A stretch of DNA of 64,000 nt, taken from Catenovulum agarivorans DS-2. GTDB lineage: Bacteria > Pseudomonadota > Gammaproteobacteria > Enterobacterales > Alteromonadaceae. The position numbers were made by a program, and so were the translations under genes. Under the pieces are notes generated by a model. That model had not been told where the DNA came from. It saw nothing but the letters and a program-made list of their open reading frames with translations, and made no database searches. Below, one piece after another: positions 34,900 through 48,422 of the stretch (position 1 is its first letter; each line of letters begins with the position of its first letter). The DNA lies in NCBI RefSeq assembly GCF_000568405.1, contig NZ_ARZY01000004.1, positions 104,551 to 168,550 of the forward strand. The letters run 5' to 3'.

Positions 34900-36873
34900 A
34901 TGAAAAAGGCGGCGCTAGTCTTATCTGCACTGATTTTAGCTGGCTGTGGAGCCAGTGGTCAGCAAGAATACGACATAGGTTTAAAACTGAGCCAGGCTCA
35001 AAAATATCAGCAAGCGATTCAATATATGCAACAGGCTTTGAAAAAAGAGCCTGATAATACGCAGTATCGCAACAAGCTTAAAGACATTACCAGTAAATTG
35101 GTTGGACAATTGGCTCAAGATACCGACGATCTGTTAGCGACACAGCCGCTAACGATTTCGCAAATTGATGAAGCTGAAGAGAAAATTGAGCTGGTTAAAA
35201 AGTATGACAGTACTAAAGCAATTGGTTTATCTAGTCAATTAGATTCAGTTAAAACTGACTTTTTAGCTTTAGTGTCAGCCAAATACCAGCAAGGTGTTGA
35301 GCATGCAACCAATAAAGATTGGCTAAAAGCTAATGCAGTTTTAAAAGATGTTCAATCGATTTATCCAAACTACGAGCAGACTATGCAGTTGTTAACAACT
35401 GCTCGAAGTGAAGGTGCAAATTCACTTTTACAGCAAGGTACTGCGGAATTAAAAGCGGATAATATCTCAAGTGCAGTTGCTTTGTTAAAAGGTGCATTGC
35501 AGTTAAACCCATCTTTAAGCCAAGCCAACAACTTACTTAAGTTGGCTGAGCAGAATAATAATAAAGATTATTACCTGAAAAAAGCAGCCAAAGCTGAAGT
35601 TGATAACGATTGGGTAGCTGCTGAAGATTATTATTTGAAAGCGTTGGATTTTGACCAGTTTGATTCAGAGCTCGTTAGCAAGTTAAAACGTGTGCGTGTT
35701 AACAAAGAGTTGCAGTTGATTAACCAAGCAAATGCATATATTTCGCAAGGTTATTTATTCAAAGCGGTTGAAACTTACAAACAAACGCAAGAATACTCGT
35801 TTGCTGATAACAATGTACAACAAAAAGCTTTGCAAGCGTTTTTGTCGGCAAAGATCAACCAAGAAGTAGAGCGTTTTATTGAAGACGATCGCTATGGTTC
35901 AGCTTACTATTGGTATAACAAATTGCAGGAAGTTAACCCTGAATTTGAAGACTTATTTAGTAAAAAACAAAAAGTTGAAGATGCAATTTACACCCGAGTA
36001 CGAAAATCCATTGCGGTGTTTGACTTTAGAAGCCCGTCAAATAATGACGATGCGGGTATCATGATTGCAAACAACTTGATTTCGTACTTGTTCAACAACG
36101 CCTCTAAAGATATCAACATCCTTGAACGTGAAAACTTAAAATCGATTCTCGAAGAGATGAAGCTTGGTCAAATCGGGGTTGTTTCTGAAAATACAGCAAA
36201 AGAAATGGGCCGTATTTATGGCATCGATATCGCTATTATGGGCAGTGTATTATTATTTAAGGTTGATGAAACTTCGTCTACCTCAAATAAAACGGCTCGT
36301 TATCAAATCGGTGAAGTGATTGAAGATAACATTGAATACTTGAACTGGAAAACGCGTAACCCTAAACCAAGTAAAGAAGAGTTACGTACAGCGCCTGTTG
36401 CTAAAATCAAAGTACCTAAGTTTGCAGTGAAAGACTATGAGGTACAAAACAAGAAAAAAGTTGGTTTTATCCAAATTTCATATCGTATCGTAGACGTTGC
36501 AACAGGGGTGAATACCAGTGTTGAAACATTAGAGCGAAAGAAAATCGAAGAAGACAGTGCTAATGCTGGGATTGATGATGCGGGCATTAAGTTTGATCCA
36601 ATGGAAGTACCAACAGATACCGAAATTCTTCAGTCAATGACCAGTGACGTGGTTGATCAATTGGCGCGTGAGGTGTTGAAGCCTCTGATGAACTTGGAAA
36701 AAGAATATTTCCAGCAGGGTGAAGAGCTGTTAAATCGCCGACAAGAGCTAATTCCAGCGATTGAGAAGTTTACTGATGCGATCTTCGATGAAAAAGTGAA
36801 GTCAGTTAACTCGCCTATCAGTGAAAAATCTATGCAGTACATTGAAAAAGTATTTAAGAACTATAAGTTCTAA
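34900..36873 (+). CDS. TPR/CsgG-like outer-membrane lipoprotein
   Basis: The 657-residue lipoprotein has lipobox LAGC with Cys16. TPR-like helical repeats fill about 20-350 (for example YQQAIQYMQQALKKEPDN and SAVALLKGALQLNP). A CsgG/HfaB-type domain starts at about 368 with IAVFDFRSP and includes NILERENLKSILEEMKLGQ and GIDIAIMGSVL. CsgG forms the outer-membrane export pore for curli, but related folds (LpoB, FlgO, TolB-N) only bind partners. Whether this protein has pore-forming strands cannot be told by eye. No curli genes are nearby. It is 15 bp after the FlgT-like gene and 14 bp before the FN3 gene. Confidence 0.82.
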   Translation: MKKAALVLSALILAGCGASGQQEYDIGLKLSQAQKYQQAIQYMQQALKKEPDNTQYRNKLKDITSKLVGQLAQDTDDLLATQPLTISQIDEAEEKIELVKKYDSTKAIGLSSQLDSVKTDFLALVSAKYQQGVEHATNKDWLKANAVLKDVQSIYPNYEQTMQLLTTARSEGANSLLQQGTAELKADNISSAVALLKGALQLNPSLSQANNLLKLAEQNNNKDYYLKKAAKAEVDNDWVAAEDYYLKALDFDQFDSELVSKLKRVRVNKELQLINQANAYISQGYLFKAVETYKQTQEYSFADNNVQQKALQAFLSAKINQEVERFIEDDRYGSAYYWYNKLQEVNPEFEDLFSKKQKVEDAIYTRVRKSIAVFDFRSPSNNDDAGIMIANNLISYLFNNASKDINILERENLKSILEEMKLGQIGVVSENTAKEMGRIYGIDIAIMGSVLLFKVDETSSTSNKTARYQIGEVIEDNIEYLNWKTRNPKPSKEELRTAPVAKIKVPKFAVKDYEVQNKKKVGFIQISYRIVDVATGVNTSVETLERKKIEEDSANAGIDDAGIKFDPMEVPTDTEILQSMTSDVVDQLAREVLKPLMNLEKEYFQQGEELLNRRQELIPAIEKFTDAIFDEKVKSVNSPISEKSMQYIEKVFKNYKF

Positions 36874-36887
36874 ATAGGAAGTGAGTT

Positions 36888-39776
36888 ATGATTAAACAGC
36901 TAAAAAGTGTTGTGTTGTTGCTTGTTTGTTTAAGCGCAACACCACTTTGGGCGGCTTACAATACAGCTTTATTGAATTTAAAGCCGCTCGATATAGATTC
37001 CATTGGTTTTGATGGTGATATTCAATTTGCATTGCGGTCTAACTTAGACAAACGTGGTGAAGTGCAAATGATGTCTCGTCGCGATATGGAATCTGAGCTG
37101 TTTCGTCAAGGCCTCTCTATGGGCAATTCCGATGAGGATGCTGTTCATATTGGCAAAGCGCTTGGAGTTGAGTTTGTGATTTTTGGTAGTGTGCAAATGT
37201 CAGATAATGGCATCGCTACAGAAATTCGCATGATAGATATAGTTCACGAGCGTTTGGCAAAAGAGTGGAAAATATCCTTTAGTGGACGCAATGACATCAA
37301 TGATAAAGGCCCAGCGCTTGCGAATACTTTAATCAAAGCGATGGCTCAAAGCTTAGTCGATGCAAAAGCAGAAGCTAAAATTGCCTTGGCAGCACAAGCT
37401 GCTCAGGCTGAAATGAAAAAACAATATTTATCTGAGTTTATCAGCCAAGTCGTGCAAGGCGGCGTTGAAATTAGCTGGCGTGCCATTGAGCCCGAAACCA
37501 TTGAAATTTTCAATTTGTATCGAGGAGAAGCTGAAACAGGCCCATATACTCAGATAGCGTCGCTGCAAGCGAACAGTTATTTAGACTCGCAAGTTGAAAG
37601 TGGCAAAAGCTATTTTTATAAATTGGCAGTTGTCGAAAAATCAACAGGTGAACAAGCTGAAGATGTATCAATTCAACAGATTACCTATATCGACAAATCG
37701 ATAAAACTGCGCCCGCTGACACCAACGATTTTATCGGTTGATACTGGTGTCAAACAGTCAACCGTCACTTTTGTGCCGAATTTAGATAATCCAATCAAAG
37801 GCCACGTAATCCGTAAATATAAAATTTACCGAAAACGATCGTCGGGCGGTAATTGGTTGCATGTGGGTACATTAACGCTCAATACCGATGAACCTAAATT
37901 AAGTTACTCTTTTACAGATAAGAATAATGTTGAAGATGGTGAGCAGTACAGTTATTCAGTCTCTTCAGTTAATAGCAAAGGTTATGAAAGTCCTTTAAGT
38001 GGGACTGAGGTGGTTTTTTCACCTGGAACCCCAAATTTATCCGTTCATCAAGATAACTTGTTAAGGCAAGTCGAACTAGATTGGCAGGTGGAAGGCAGTA
38101 AAGGTGGTTTTTATATTTATCGTCGCGAACTTGGTACCACCATTTGGCAAAGGGTCGGTGATGTCGAGCAGTCAGATGTACGTAGGTTTATCGATCGCCA
38201 GGGTTTACGCGATGGTGCTGAATATGAATATTATGTCAGTTTAGTCAATAATGGCCGAGAATCCGATCCGTCCAACATAGTATCAGCCAAAACTAAAGGT
38301 TTACCCGCTAGGCCTGAAAACCTACAAGCACAGAGTGGTTTAGTTAAAGCGGTTAAGTTGACTTGGAATGCAATTCAAGACCCTGATTTAATTGGCTACA
38401 AACTCTATCGTATGGAAGACGATGGTAATGGCTTTCAGCAGGGGGACCAGCTTAGCTTAGCTTATGAGATCCCAGGATATCAAACCGCTGAATTTATTGA
38501 TGGAGATGGCGAAAAACAATTAAAAGATGGTGTGCAATACCATTATGCCATTGCTGCAGTCAATAAATATGGTGCACGCGGTGATTTAAGTTATGTTGCA
38601 AGTGCAAGCACTAAAACTTTGCCTAAAAGTGTTGGCCAATTAAGCGCCGAAGCTGGGCAGCAAGATATTACCATTAGTTGGCCTGCGTCTACCGCAGCCG
38701 ATATCGCCAATTATATCTTATCTAGAAAGTGGAATGAGCAAGACTGGCAACAGATTGCGGTGCTGCCAGCAGATGCAACTGGTTTTGTTGATAAAGAACT
38801 CAAGCCGTATGCGCAAACACAATATAAATTAATTTCTCAAGACCAAGCTGGTTTACAAAGTGCGGAAGTTTATTCTTCAGTGGTGACCAATCCTGCCACT
38901 TTGCAGCTGAGCGTTAAAAAAGATCAAATGCTGCGACAAATTCTGCTGACGTGGAATGAGCAACAAAATGTCACTGGTTATCAAATATATCGCCGTAAAC
39001 AAGGTAGCCAAGATTGGAATAAGTTAGTGCAGATAGACAGTCCGTTGACGACAGAATATTTAGACAACAAAAAATTAGCCGATGCTACGGCTTATGAGTA
39101 TCAAATCAGTGCGATAGATGGATTTGTTGAAACGCCCGCTTCAGAAGCGGTCACCGCTAAAACTAAGTCGTTACCATCACCACCTAAATCGTTTGCAGTA
39201 CAATCAGGGTTAGTTAAGCAGGTACAATTAACTTGGCAATCAATTACAGATAGTGATGTGGCAGGTTATTACATTTATCGCAAAAACGATGAAGGTAAGA
39301 TGGAACGGATCAAAACCATTAAAGATATTGCGATTAATACCTATATTGATGATGGTTCGTTATTCAGTAAGCTTAACGATGGGACAGAGTATGAATATGC
39401 AATTTCTGCCTATAATACCTATGATGCAGAGGGCGGTCGTACCCGCATTATAGGCGCAACGACCAAACCTGTACCGTCAGCTCCTAAAGGGTTGCAAGCG
39501 TCAGCAAACAGCGGCATTGTTGAGTTAGTTTGGAATGCAAATGCTGAGTCTGACATCAGTAATTATGTTGTTGAAAAAGCAACAGCTAGTTGTAATAGTT
39601 GGCGTGAGTTGGCTGTTGTTGTATCAAGCCAACAAAAGCACACAGATTCAGATGTGGTCGCGGGCAGTACCTATTGTTATCGTGTCAAAGCGATAGATCA
39701 AGATGAGCTAGAAAGTTCGTGGCAGCAAACAGAAGTGGCAATCGCCGCAGCAAGCTCGGCAGCAGTTGAGCAATAA
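36888..39776 (+). CDS. Exported protein with CsgG-like head and eight fibronectin-III-like repeats
   Basis: The 962 residues begin with a signal peptide (about 1-22, ending WAA). A CsgG/TolB-N-like domain follows (about 24-165, with NLDKRGEVQMMSRRDMESEL and FVIFGSV), then a short Ala/Lys-rich helix. About eight fibronectin type III-like repeats of 90-100 residues run to the end, each with a conserved Trp and a G-Y-x-I-Y-R type strand. Repeats 3-4-5 resemble 6-7-8 in order, indicating duplication of a three-domain block. FN3 arrays usually bind polysaccharide or protein, or act as spacers. The head pairs naturally with the CsgG-like lipoprotein just upstream. It is the last gene of the operon, followed by a strong terminator. 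Confidence 0.82.
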   Translation: MIKQLKSVVLLLVCLSATPLWAAYNTALLNLKPLDIDSIGFDGDIQFALRSNLDKRGEVQMMSRRDMESELFRQGLSMGNSDEDAVHIGKALGVEFVIFGSVQMSDNGIATEIRMIDIVHERLAKEWKISFSGRNDINDKGPALANTLIKAMAQSLVDAKAEAKIALAAQAAQAEMKKQYLSEFISQVVQGGVEISWRAIEPETIEIFNLYRGEAETGPYTQIASLQANSYLDSQVESGKSYFYKLAVVEKSTGEQAEDVSIQQITYIDKSIKLRPLTPTILSVDTGVKQSTVTFVPNLDNPIKGHVIRKYKIYRKRSSGGNWLHVGTLTLNTDEPKLSYSFTDKNNVEDGEQYSYSVSSVNSKGYESPLSGTEVVFSPGTPNLSVHQDNLLRQVELDWQVEGSKGGFYIYRRELGTTIWQRVGDVEQSDVRRFIDRQGLRDGAEYEYYVSLVNNGRESDPSNIVSAKTKGLPARPENLQAQSGLVKAVKLTWNAIQDPDLIGYKLYRMEDDGNGFQQGDQLSLAYEIPGYQTAEFIDGDGEKQLKDGVQYHYAIAAVNKYGARGDLSYVASASTKTLPKSVGQLSAEAGQQDITISWPASTAADIANYILSRKWNEQDWQQIAVLPADATGFVDKELKPYAQTQYKLISQDQAGLQSAEVYSSVVTNPATLQLSVKKDQMLRQILLTWNEQQNVTGYQIYRRKQGSQDWNKLVQIDSPLTTEYLDNKKLADATAYEYQISAIDGFVETPASEAVTAKTKSLPSPPKSFAVQSGLVKQVQLTWQSITDSDVAGYYIYRKNDEGKMERIKTIKDIAINTYIDDGSLFSKLNDGTEYEYAISAYNTYDAEGGRTRIIGATTKPVPSAPKGLQASANSGIVELVWNANAESDISNYVVEKATASCNSWRELAVVVSSQQKHTDSDVVAGSTYCYRVKAIDQDELESSWQQTEVAIAAASSAAVEQ

Positions 39777-39810
39777 ATTTTATGCTGTTTTTTGAGTAAG
39801 TTCCAGCTAT

Positions 39811-39837
39811 AAAAAAACGCCTGAATGGCGTTTTTTT
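39811..39837. terminator. Bidirectional terminator ending the 13-kb operon
   Basis: AAAAAAACGCC and GGCGTTTTTTT pair around loop TGAAT, giving T-tails on both strands. It lies between the FN3 gene end (39776) and the convergent TIGR04219 gene end (39863). Confidence 0.92.
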
Positions 39838-39862
39838 ATTGGGCTAAGCGACAGGTGCAGTT

Positions 39863-40651
39863 TTAGAAATGCACTTGTAAACCAGCATAGACACCTTTAA
39901 AGTCTAAATCTGTATAGATACCTTCTAAGTCATCTAATTCAAGTGCGAAGCTGCGGTAACCAACTTGTACTTCCATATCCACTGCTAGGTTATCGATAAA
40001 TTCATAGGCGATACCCACTTGATAATCACTTAAGCTATGGTCACCCACTGACAATAAACTCATATCACCATAAACAGATAAGCCTGTTAATGGTAAACCA
40101 ACGGCACCAGCAACATAACCCATAGGGACATAACCGCTGAATTCTTCTTCACTGGTTTCAGTTTGAGAACCATTCCCAGAAGAGGTTGTGCCAGTCGCTT
40201 TGATATAAGCATCTATATGTTTTACATTTAGGCCAAAATCAAAACTGACTAAACCATTGTCAAATATTTCGTAATACAGCATAAAATCTGTATTGGTTAA
40301 ATCAGCATCTACGACCACATCTGTATCAGCTTGATAAGTTTCACCTGCGAATTCGAATTCACCTTCAATTTGGCCATTACCAGACAAATCTTCCATTTGA
40401 TTTCGGCGAACTTTAATATTTGGCACTAATGGAATTGGATGCTCTAAAGCAACGTAAAAAGAAGCGTTACTTGCTGAATCAAAATCAAAGGATTCTTGGT
40501 CATCTTCTTTGGTACCAAATTGACCTTCTGGCTCAATGTTCCAGTAATGTGCACCAGCGTATAAGCCTAAAATCATATCTGCTTGGGCACTGGTTGCTGT
40601 GGCTAAACACGAAGCTAAAAGTGCTAGTTTAAATTTGTTCTGTGTTTTCAT
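39863..40651 (-). CDS. TIGR04219 family outer-membrane beta-barrel protein
   Basis: The 262-residue protein has a signal peptide (about 1-24, ending AQA). Alternating strands with acidic loops end in AGLQVHF, a typical outer-membrane terminal strand. The opening MILGLYAGAHYWNIEPEGQFG matches the TIGR04219 family, which is widespread in Alteromonadales and Vibrionales and has no known function. AAAAGGGA precedes the ATG. It shares the bidirectional terminator with the operon to its left but has its own promoter region on the right. Confidence 0.86.
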   Translation of the reverse strand: MKTQNKFKLALLASCLATATSAQADMILGLYAGAHYWNIEPEGQFGTKEDDQESFDFDSASNASFYVALEHPIPLVPNIKVRRNQMEDLSGNGQIEGEFEFAGETYQADTDVVVDADLTNTDFMLYYEIFDNGLVSFDFGLNVKHIDAYIKATGTTSSGNGSQTETSEEEFSGYVPMGYVAGAVGLPLTGLSVYGDMSLLSVGDHSLSDYQVGIAYEFIDNLAVDMEVQVGYRSFALELDDLEGIYTDLDFKGVYAGLQVHF

Positions 40652-40795
40652 TGTAGATCCCTTTTTCTTTATAAATGGGGTAAAGAGTGAAGCGCAGTGC
40701 TCAATATCGCGCTTTGTTTTAATTGTATTGGATTGTAACTAATTTACCAGTAAGACTTTTTGACAATTGCAGGAAAATGGCAAAAAAGCGATTGA

Positions 40796-40827
40796 GTTAA
40801 CATTTGTTTCGGGTGGCAAATGTTAAC
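40796..40827. terminator. Inverted repeat downstream of fadA
   Basis: GTTAACATTTG (40796-40806) and CAAATGTTAAC (40817-40827) form a perfect 11-bp stem around a 10-base loop, 17 bp beyond the fadA stop. A T-rich tract follows only after nine more bases on the minus strand. It may terminate fadBA or stabilise its 3' end. Confidence 0.55.
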
Positions 40828-40843
40828 CCAAGCTTACACAAAT

Positions 40844-44186
<3,343 letters not shown>

Positions 44187-44340
44187 GCAGATACTCCCAT
44201 TGATAGTTTAATTTGGGATAGATAAAGTCCAGAATGTTCTAAATTATTCTATGACTTTACTTACACTTGTTCGTTCACTTGTTTAAGATAATGTTAATAA
44301 ACGCGTTATCTGATTAGAGTGTAACCAGTATTTTGTGAAA

Positions 44341-44358
44341 TTCAAACGGTTGTTTGAA
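44341..44358. promoter_or_regulatory. PsrA-like palindromic operator between fadB and slt
   Basis: TTCAAAC-GGTT-GTTTGAA is a perfect 7-bp inverted repeat with a 4-bp spacer. It matches the GAAAC-N(2-4)-GTTTC-like pattern described for PsrA, the fatty-acid-responsive TetR repressor of fad genes in many gammaproteobacteria. It lies in the divergent region of fadBA and slt; fadBA is the likely target. Confidence 0.6.
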
Positions 44359-44389
44359 TTTATTTTTGACGGTGGAATTTAAGCCCAAT

Positions 44390-46336
44390 ATGTATTTTTT
44401 GAAGCAAGTCCTTAGTAAAATTTGTTGTGCAGGACTGTTGTTTGCAGTCAGTAGTTCTAGTTATGCAAGCAATCAAATTGAAGATGTTGAAGCACGCTTG
44501 AGTAAACAAAGAGTTTGGTTTGTTGAACATGAAAGAAAAGCAGCCAAAGCGTCGCTTTCCACAATTAATAAATGGCGCGAAAGTTATGGCGACTACCCTT
44601 TATTTCCCTATATTGAATTGGCTTATCTAAAAAAACACCCTTATTTAAGCAATAAACAAGCGATTCGAGCGTTTTTGCATTTGTATGAAGGTACAGCGTT
44701 AGAGTGGTCGTTAAGAATGCCGTGGCTGCGTTATTTGGCGAAAAAGAATGAAGCGATTTTGTTTTTGAATGACTTTAAACCAACGTCAAACGCAGAGCTT
44801 AATTGCCATAAGTTAAGGTTTCAGTTGCAGATTGGTGGGAAAATTGAAGATTTAGCCGATGATATTATGCCACTTTGGGTGGTCGGAAAATCTCAGCCAA
44901 AAGCCTGTGACCCGCTGTTTAAACAATGGGCAGATGCGGGTTTGCGCACTACAGATATGGTCAAACGCCGTGTAGTACTTGCAGCCGACGGAGGGCGCCA
45001 CACCCTGATACCTTATTTGACCCGTTTGCTGCCGAAATCAGAGCAAGGGTGGGCAAAGTTATGGCACAGTGTTAGACGAGATCCTGCACGAATTACTCGT
45101 TTGTCGAGTTTTAACAAAACTGCTGAGTATGCTCAAATTCAAGTATATGGTATTCAAAGGTTGATATGGCGCGATCCAGAAAGAGCAATTAAACATTATG
45201 GCAAAATGCTTGAGCATTTTAGCATTGATGCCAAATCACTCGATGAAATCCACTATACCTTTGCTTTAGCGCTCGCCAGTAAAGGGCATGACCAAGCGAC
45301 ACAGTGGCTAACGCGTATTCCACGGCATTTAAAAGATAGCAAAATTGTACACTGGCATTTGGCTACTTATTTAAGAAACAAGCAGTGGGATAAGGTAATT
45401 GATTTGTATCATTCATTACCTGAGTCATTGCAAGCTTTATCCGCCAACAAATATTGGTTGGCGCGAGCCGAGGTGGCATTAGGTATTAATAGTGAATCGG
45501 CAAGTTTTACTCAGTTAGCGCAAACTCGGCATTATTATGGTTTTTTAGCTGCGGCTCGTACGCAGATTAAATACCACTTAAACCACAAGGGCGTTGAAAT
45601 TGACTTGGATATTCTTGCGCGTTTAAAAGATGCGCCGAGTGCTAAACGCGCGTACGAATTTTTTGTGCTGCAAAGATATACTCAAGCCAGACGCGAATGG
45701 TACAAATTTAAACAAGGTTTAGATAAAATTGAGCAAGCCAATGCGGCGTATTTAGCCCATCAGTGGCATTGGTATGACCAAGCATTGCGCGGTATTTCAC
45801 AGGCTGGTTACCATGATGAGGTGAGTTTACGCTTTCCGCGAGCCTATGTCGATTTGTACCAAAAGTATAGTGAACAAGCTGGCATCGAATTGACACTGGC
45901 AATGGCAGTCAGTCGCCGAGAAAGTTCGTTTATGGTTGATGCCAACTCGTCTGCTGGTGCTAGAGGTTTGATGCAAATCATGCCGGCAACCGCTAAAACG
46001 CTGGCCGGGCGAAAGTTTAATCCTTACCGATTATTTACTGCCGAAACCAATGTCGAATTAGGCACAAAATATCTAGCTCAACTAACCGACAGAATGAATG
46101 GGCAAATTCCACTGGCGATTGCTTCATACAATGCCGGTTATCACAGAGTGTTAAAATGGATACCGCAAGAAGAGCCTGTGCCACTAGACATTTGGATAGA
46201 AACAATCCCATACAAAGAAACCAGAGAATATGTGAAGGCAGTTTTAGCTTATCAACAAGTTTATGAGCTATTTAATCAGCAACCTAAAGATATCTTTGCG
46301 GATATTGTTAATAAACATGTGGTAAAGCGGCGCTAA
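44390..46336 (+). CDS. slt: Soluble lytic murein transglycosylase Slt
   Basis: The 648-residue periplasmic enzyme cleaves peptidoglycan strands exolytically. A signal peptide (about 1-25) is followed by a long alpha-helical superhelix (about 30-470), as in Slt70. The C-terminal SLT domain has the catalytic Glu near residue 511 in SRRESSF, then GARGLMQIMPATA and ASYNAGYHRV. The open frame extends to a TTG at 44354, inside the PsrA-like box, but the ATG at 44390 begins directly at the signal peptide and is preferred. It is the second transglycosylase of the window. A large hairpin follows it. Confidence 0.94.
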   Translation: MYFLKQVLSKICCAGLLFAVSSSSYASNQIEDVEARLSKQRVWFVEHERKAAKASLSTINKWRESYGDYPLFPYIELAYLKKHPYLSNKQAIRAFLHLYEGTALEWSLRMPWLRYLAKKNEAILFLNDFKPTSNAELNCHKLRFQLQIGGKIEDLADDIMPLWVVGKSQPKACDPLFKQWADAGLRTTDMVKRRVVLAADGGRHTLIPYLTRLLPKSEQGWAKLWHSVRRDPARITRLSSFNKTAEYAQIQVYGIQRLIWRDPERAIKHYGKMLEHFSIDAKSLDEIHYTFALALASKGHDQATQWLTRIPRHLKDSKIVHWHLATYLRNKQWDKVIDLYHSLPESLQALSANKYWLARAEVALGINSESASFTQLAQTRHYYGFLAAARTQIKYHLNHKGVEIDLDILARLKDAPSAKRAYEFFVLQRYTQARREWYKFKQGLDKIEQANAAYLAHQWHWYDQALRGISQAGYHDEVSLRFPRAYVDLYQKYSEQAGIELTLAMAVSRRESSFMVDANSSAGARGLMQIMPATAKTLAGRKFNPYRLFTAETNVELGTKYLAQLTDRMNGQIPLAIASYNAGYHRVLKWIPQEEPVPLDIWIETIPYKETREYVKAVLAYQQVYELFNQQPKDIFADIVNKHVVKRR

Positions 46337-46362
46337 TGATAAAACCTATCTGTTGAGGGAGC

Positions 46363-47524
<1,162 letters not shown>

Positions 47525-47534
47525 TTAATCGCAT

Positions 47535-48422
47535 ATGACTCCACTATTCGCCAATGGGCCAGCACTGCAACTGCGCATTATTATCGCCGTAGTGTTGTCC
47601 CTTGTGCTGATGTTTGTCGATCATAGATTAAAAGGATTTGACTCTATTCGAGTTTATTTAAACTCATTGGTGAGTCCAATTTTATACGCGGCAAACTTAC
47701 CTCAGAGTATGTTAGATTGGTCGGCTGAATCGCTTTCTTCGCGCCACTCGTTATTGGAAGAAAACGCGCGGCTACGTGAAACCAATTTGTTACTGCAAGA
47801 AAGTGTATTACGGATGCAGTTTTTGCAGCGCGAAAATACTCGTCTCAGAGCTTTATTAGAATCCCCCGTTCGCCAAGATATCCGTAAAATGGTTGCAGAA
47901 GTTATGTCGGTAACCAGTAACCCCAATAGCCATCAAGTGTTGTTGAATCGAGGTTCTCTAAACGGTGTATACGAGGGACAAGCCGTTTTAGATGAAAATG
48001 GCATTGTTGGCCAAGTGGTTGATGTTGCACCTACAACCAGTCGAGTATTGTTAATTACTGATATTACCCATGCTATTCCAGTTAGAGTTGCGCGCAACTC
48101 AGTGCGTAGTATCGCAGCAGGGACTGGCTCAATGGCAAGGCTTGAATTGAACTATGTGCCACATTCTGCGGATATTCGAGAAGGTGACTTACTTGTCAGC
48201 TCTGGTTTAGGGCAAAAATATCCAGAAGGTTACCCTGTTGCTGAAGTTTCACGGGTGATCAGTAATGAAAGTCTGCCGTTTGCACAAATTCAAACTCAAC
48301 CAATTGCTCAATTGGATCGGATTCGATATTTATTATTGTTATGGCCACCAAATGCGCCGACTAAACCAACTAAAGCCACTTTGAAAGAAATTAAACGTGA
48401 TGCCAAGGAGCTGATTCAATGA
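47535..48422 (+). CDS. mreC: Rod shape-determining protein MreC
   Basis: MreC is a bitopic protein linking MreB to periplasmic synthases. The 295 residues show one transmembrane helix (about 10-27), a coiled coil (about 70-112, with ENARLRETNLLLQESV) and two beta-rich domains (about 115-270) with GSLNGVYEGQAV and DGIVGQV-like motifs. The C-terminus is basic and Thr/Lys-rich. It starts 10 bp after mreB and overlaps mreD by 4 bp. Confidence 0.96.
   Translation: MTPLFANGPALQLRIIIAVVLSLVLMFVDHRLKGFDSIRVYLNSLVSPILYAANLPQSMLDWSAESLSSRHSLLEENARLRETNLLLQESVLRMQFLQRENTRLRALLESPVRQDIRKMVAEVMSVTSNPNSHQVLLNRGSLNGVYEGQAVLDENGIVGQVVDVAPTTSRVLLITDITHAIPVRVARNSVRSIAAGTGSMARLELNYVPHSADIREGDLLVSSGLGQKYPEGYPVAEVSRVISNESLPFAQIQTQPIAQLDRIRYLLLLWPPNAPTKPTKATLKEIKRDAKELIQ

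Noticed and set aside
34900..39776. Curli secretion locus
   Set aside because: CsgG-like domains are present, but no CsgA/B repeats, CsgE or CsgF-like proteins are encoded nearby.
36888..39776. CRISPR or DNA tandem repeat
   Set aside because: The repeats are protein domains of about 90-100 residues with diverged DNA, not short identical units with spacers.
44354..44389. TTG start for Slt
   Set aside because: It lies inside the palindromic operator and adds residues ahead of a complete signal peptide that starts at 44390.
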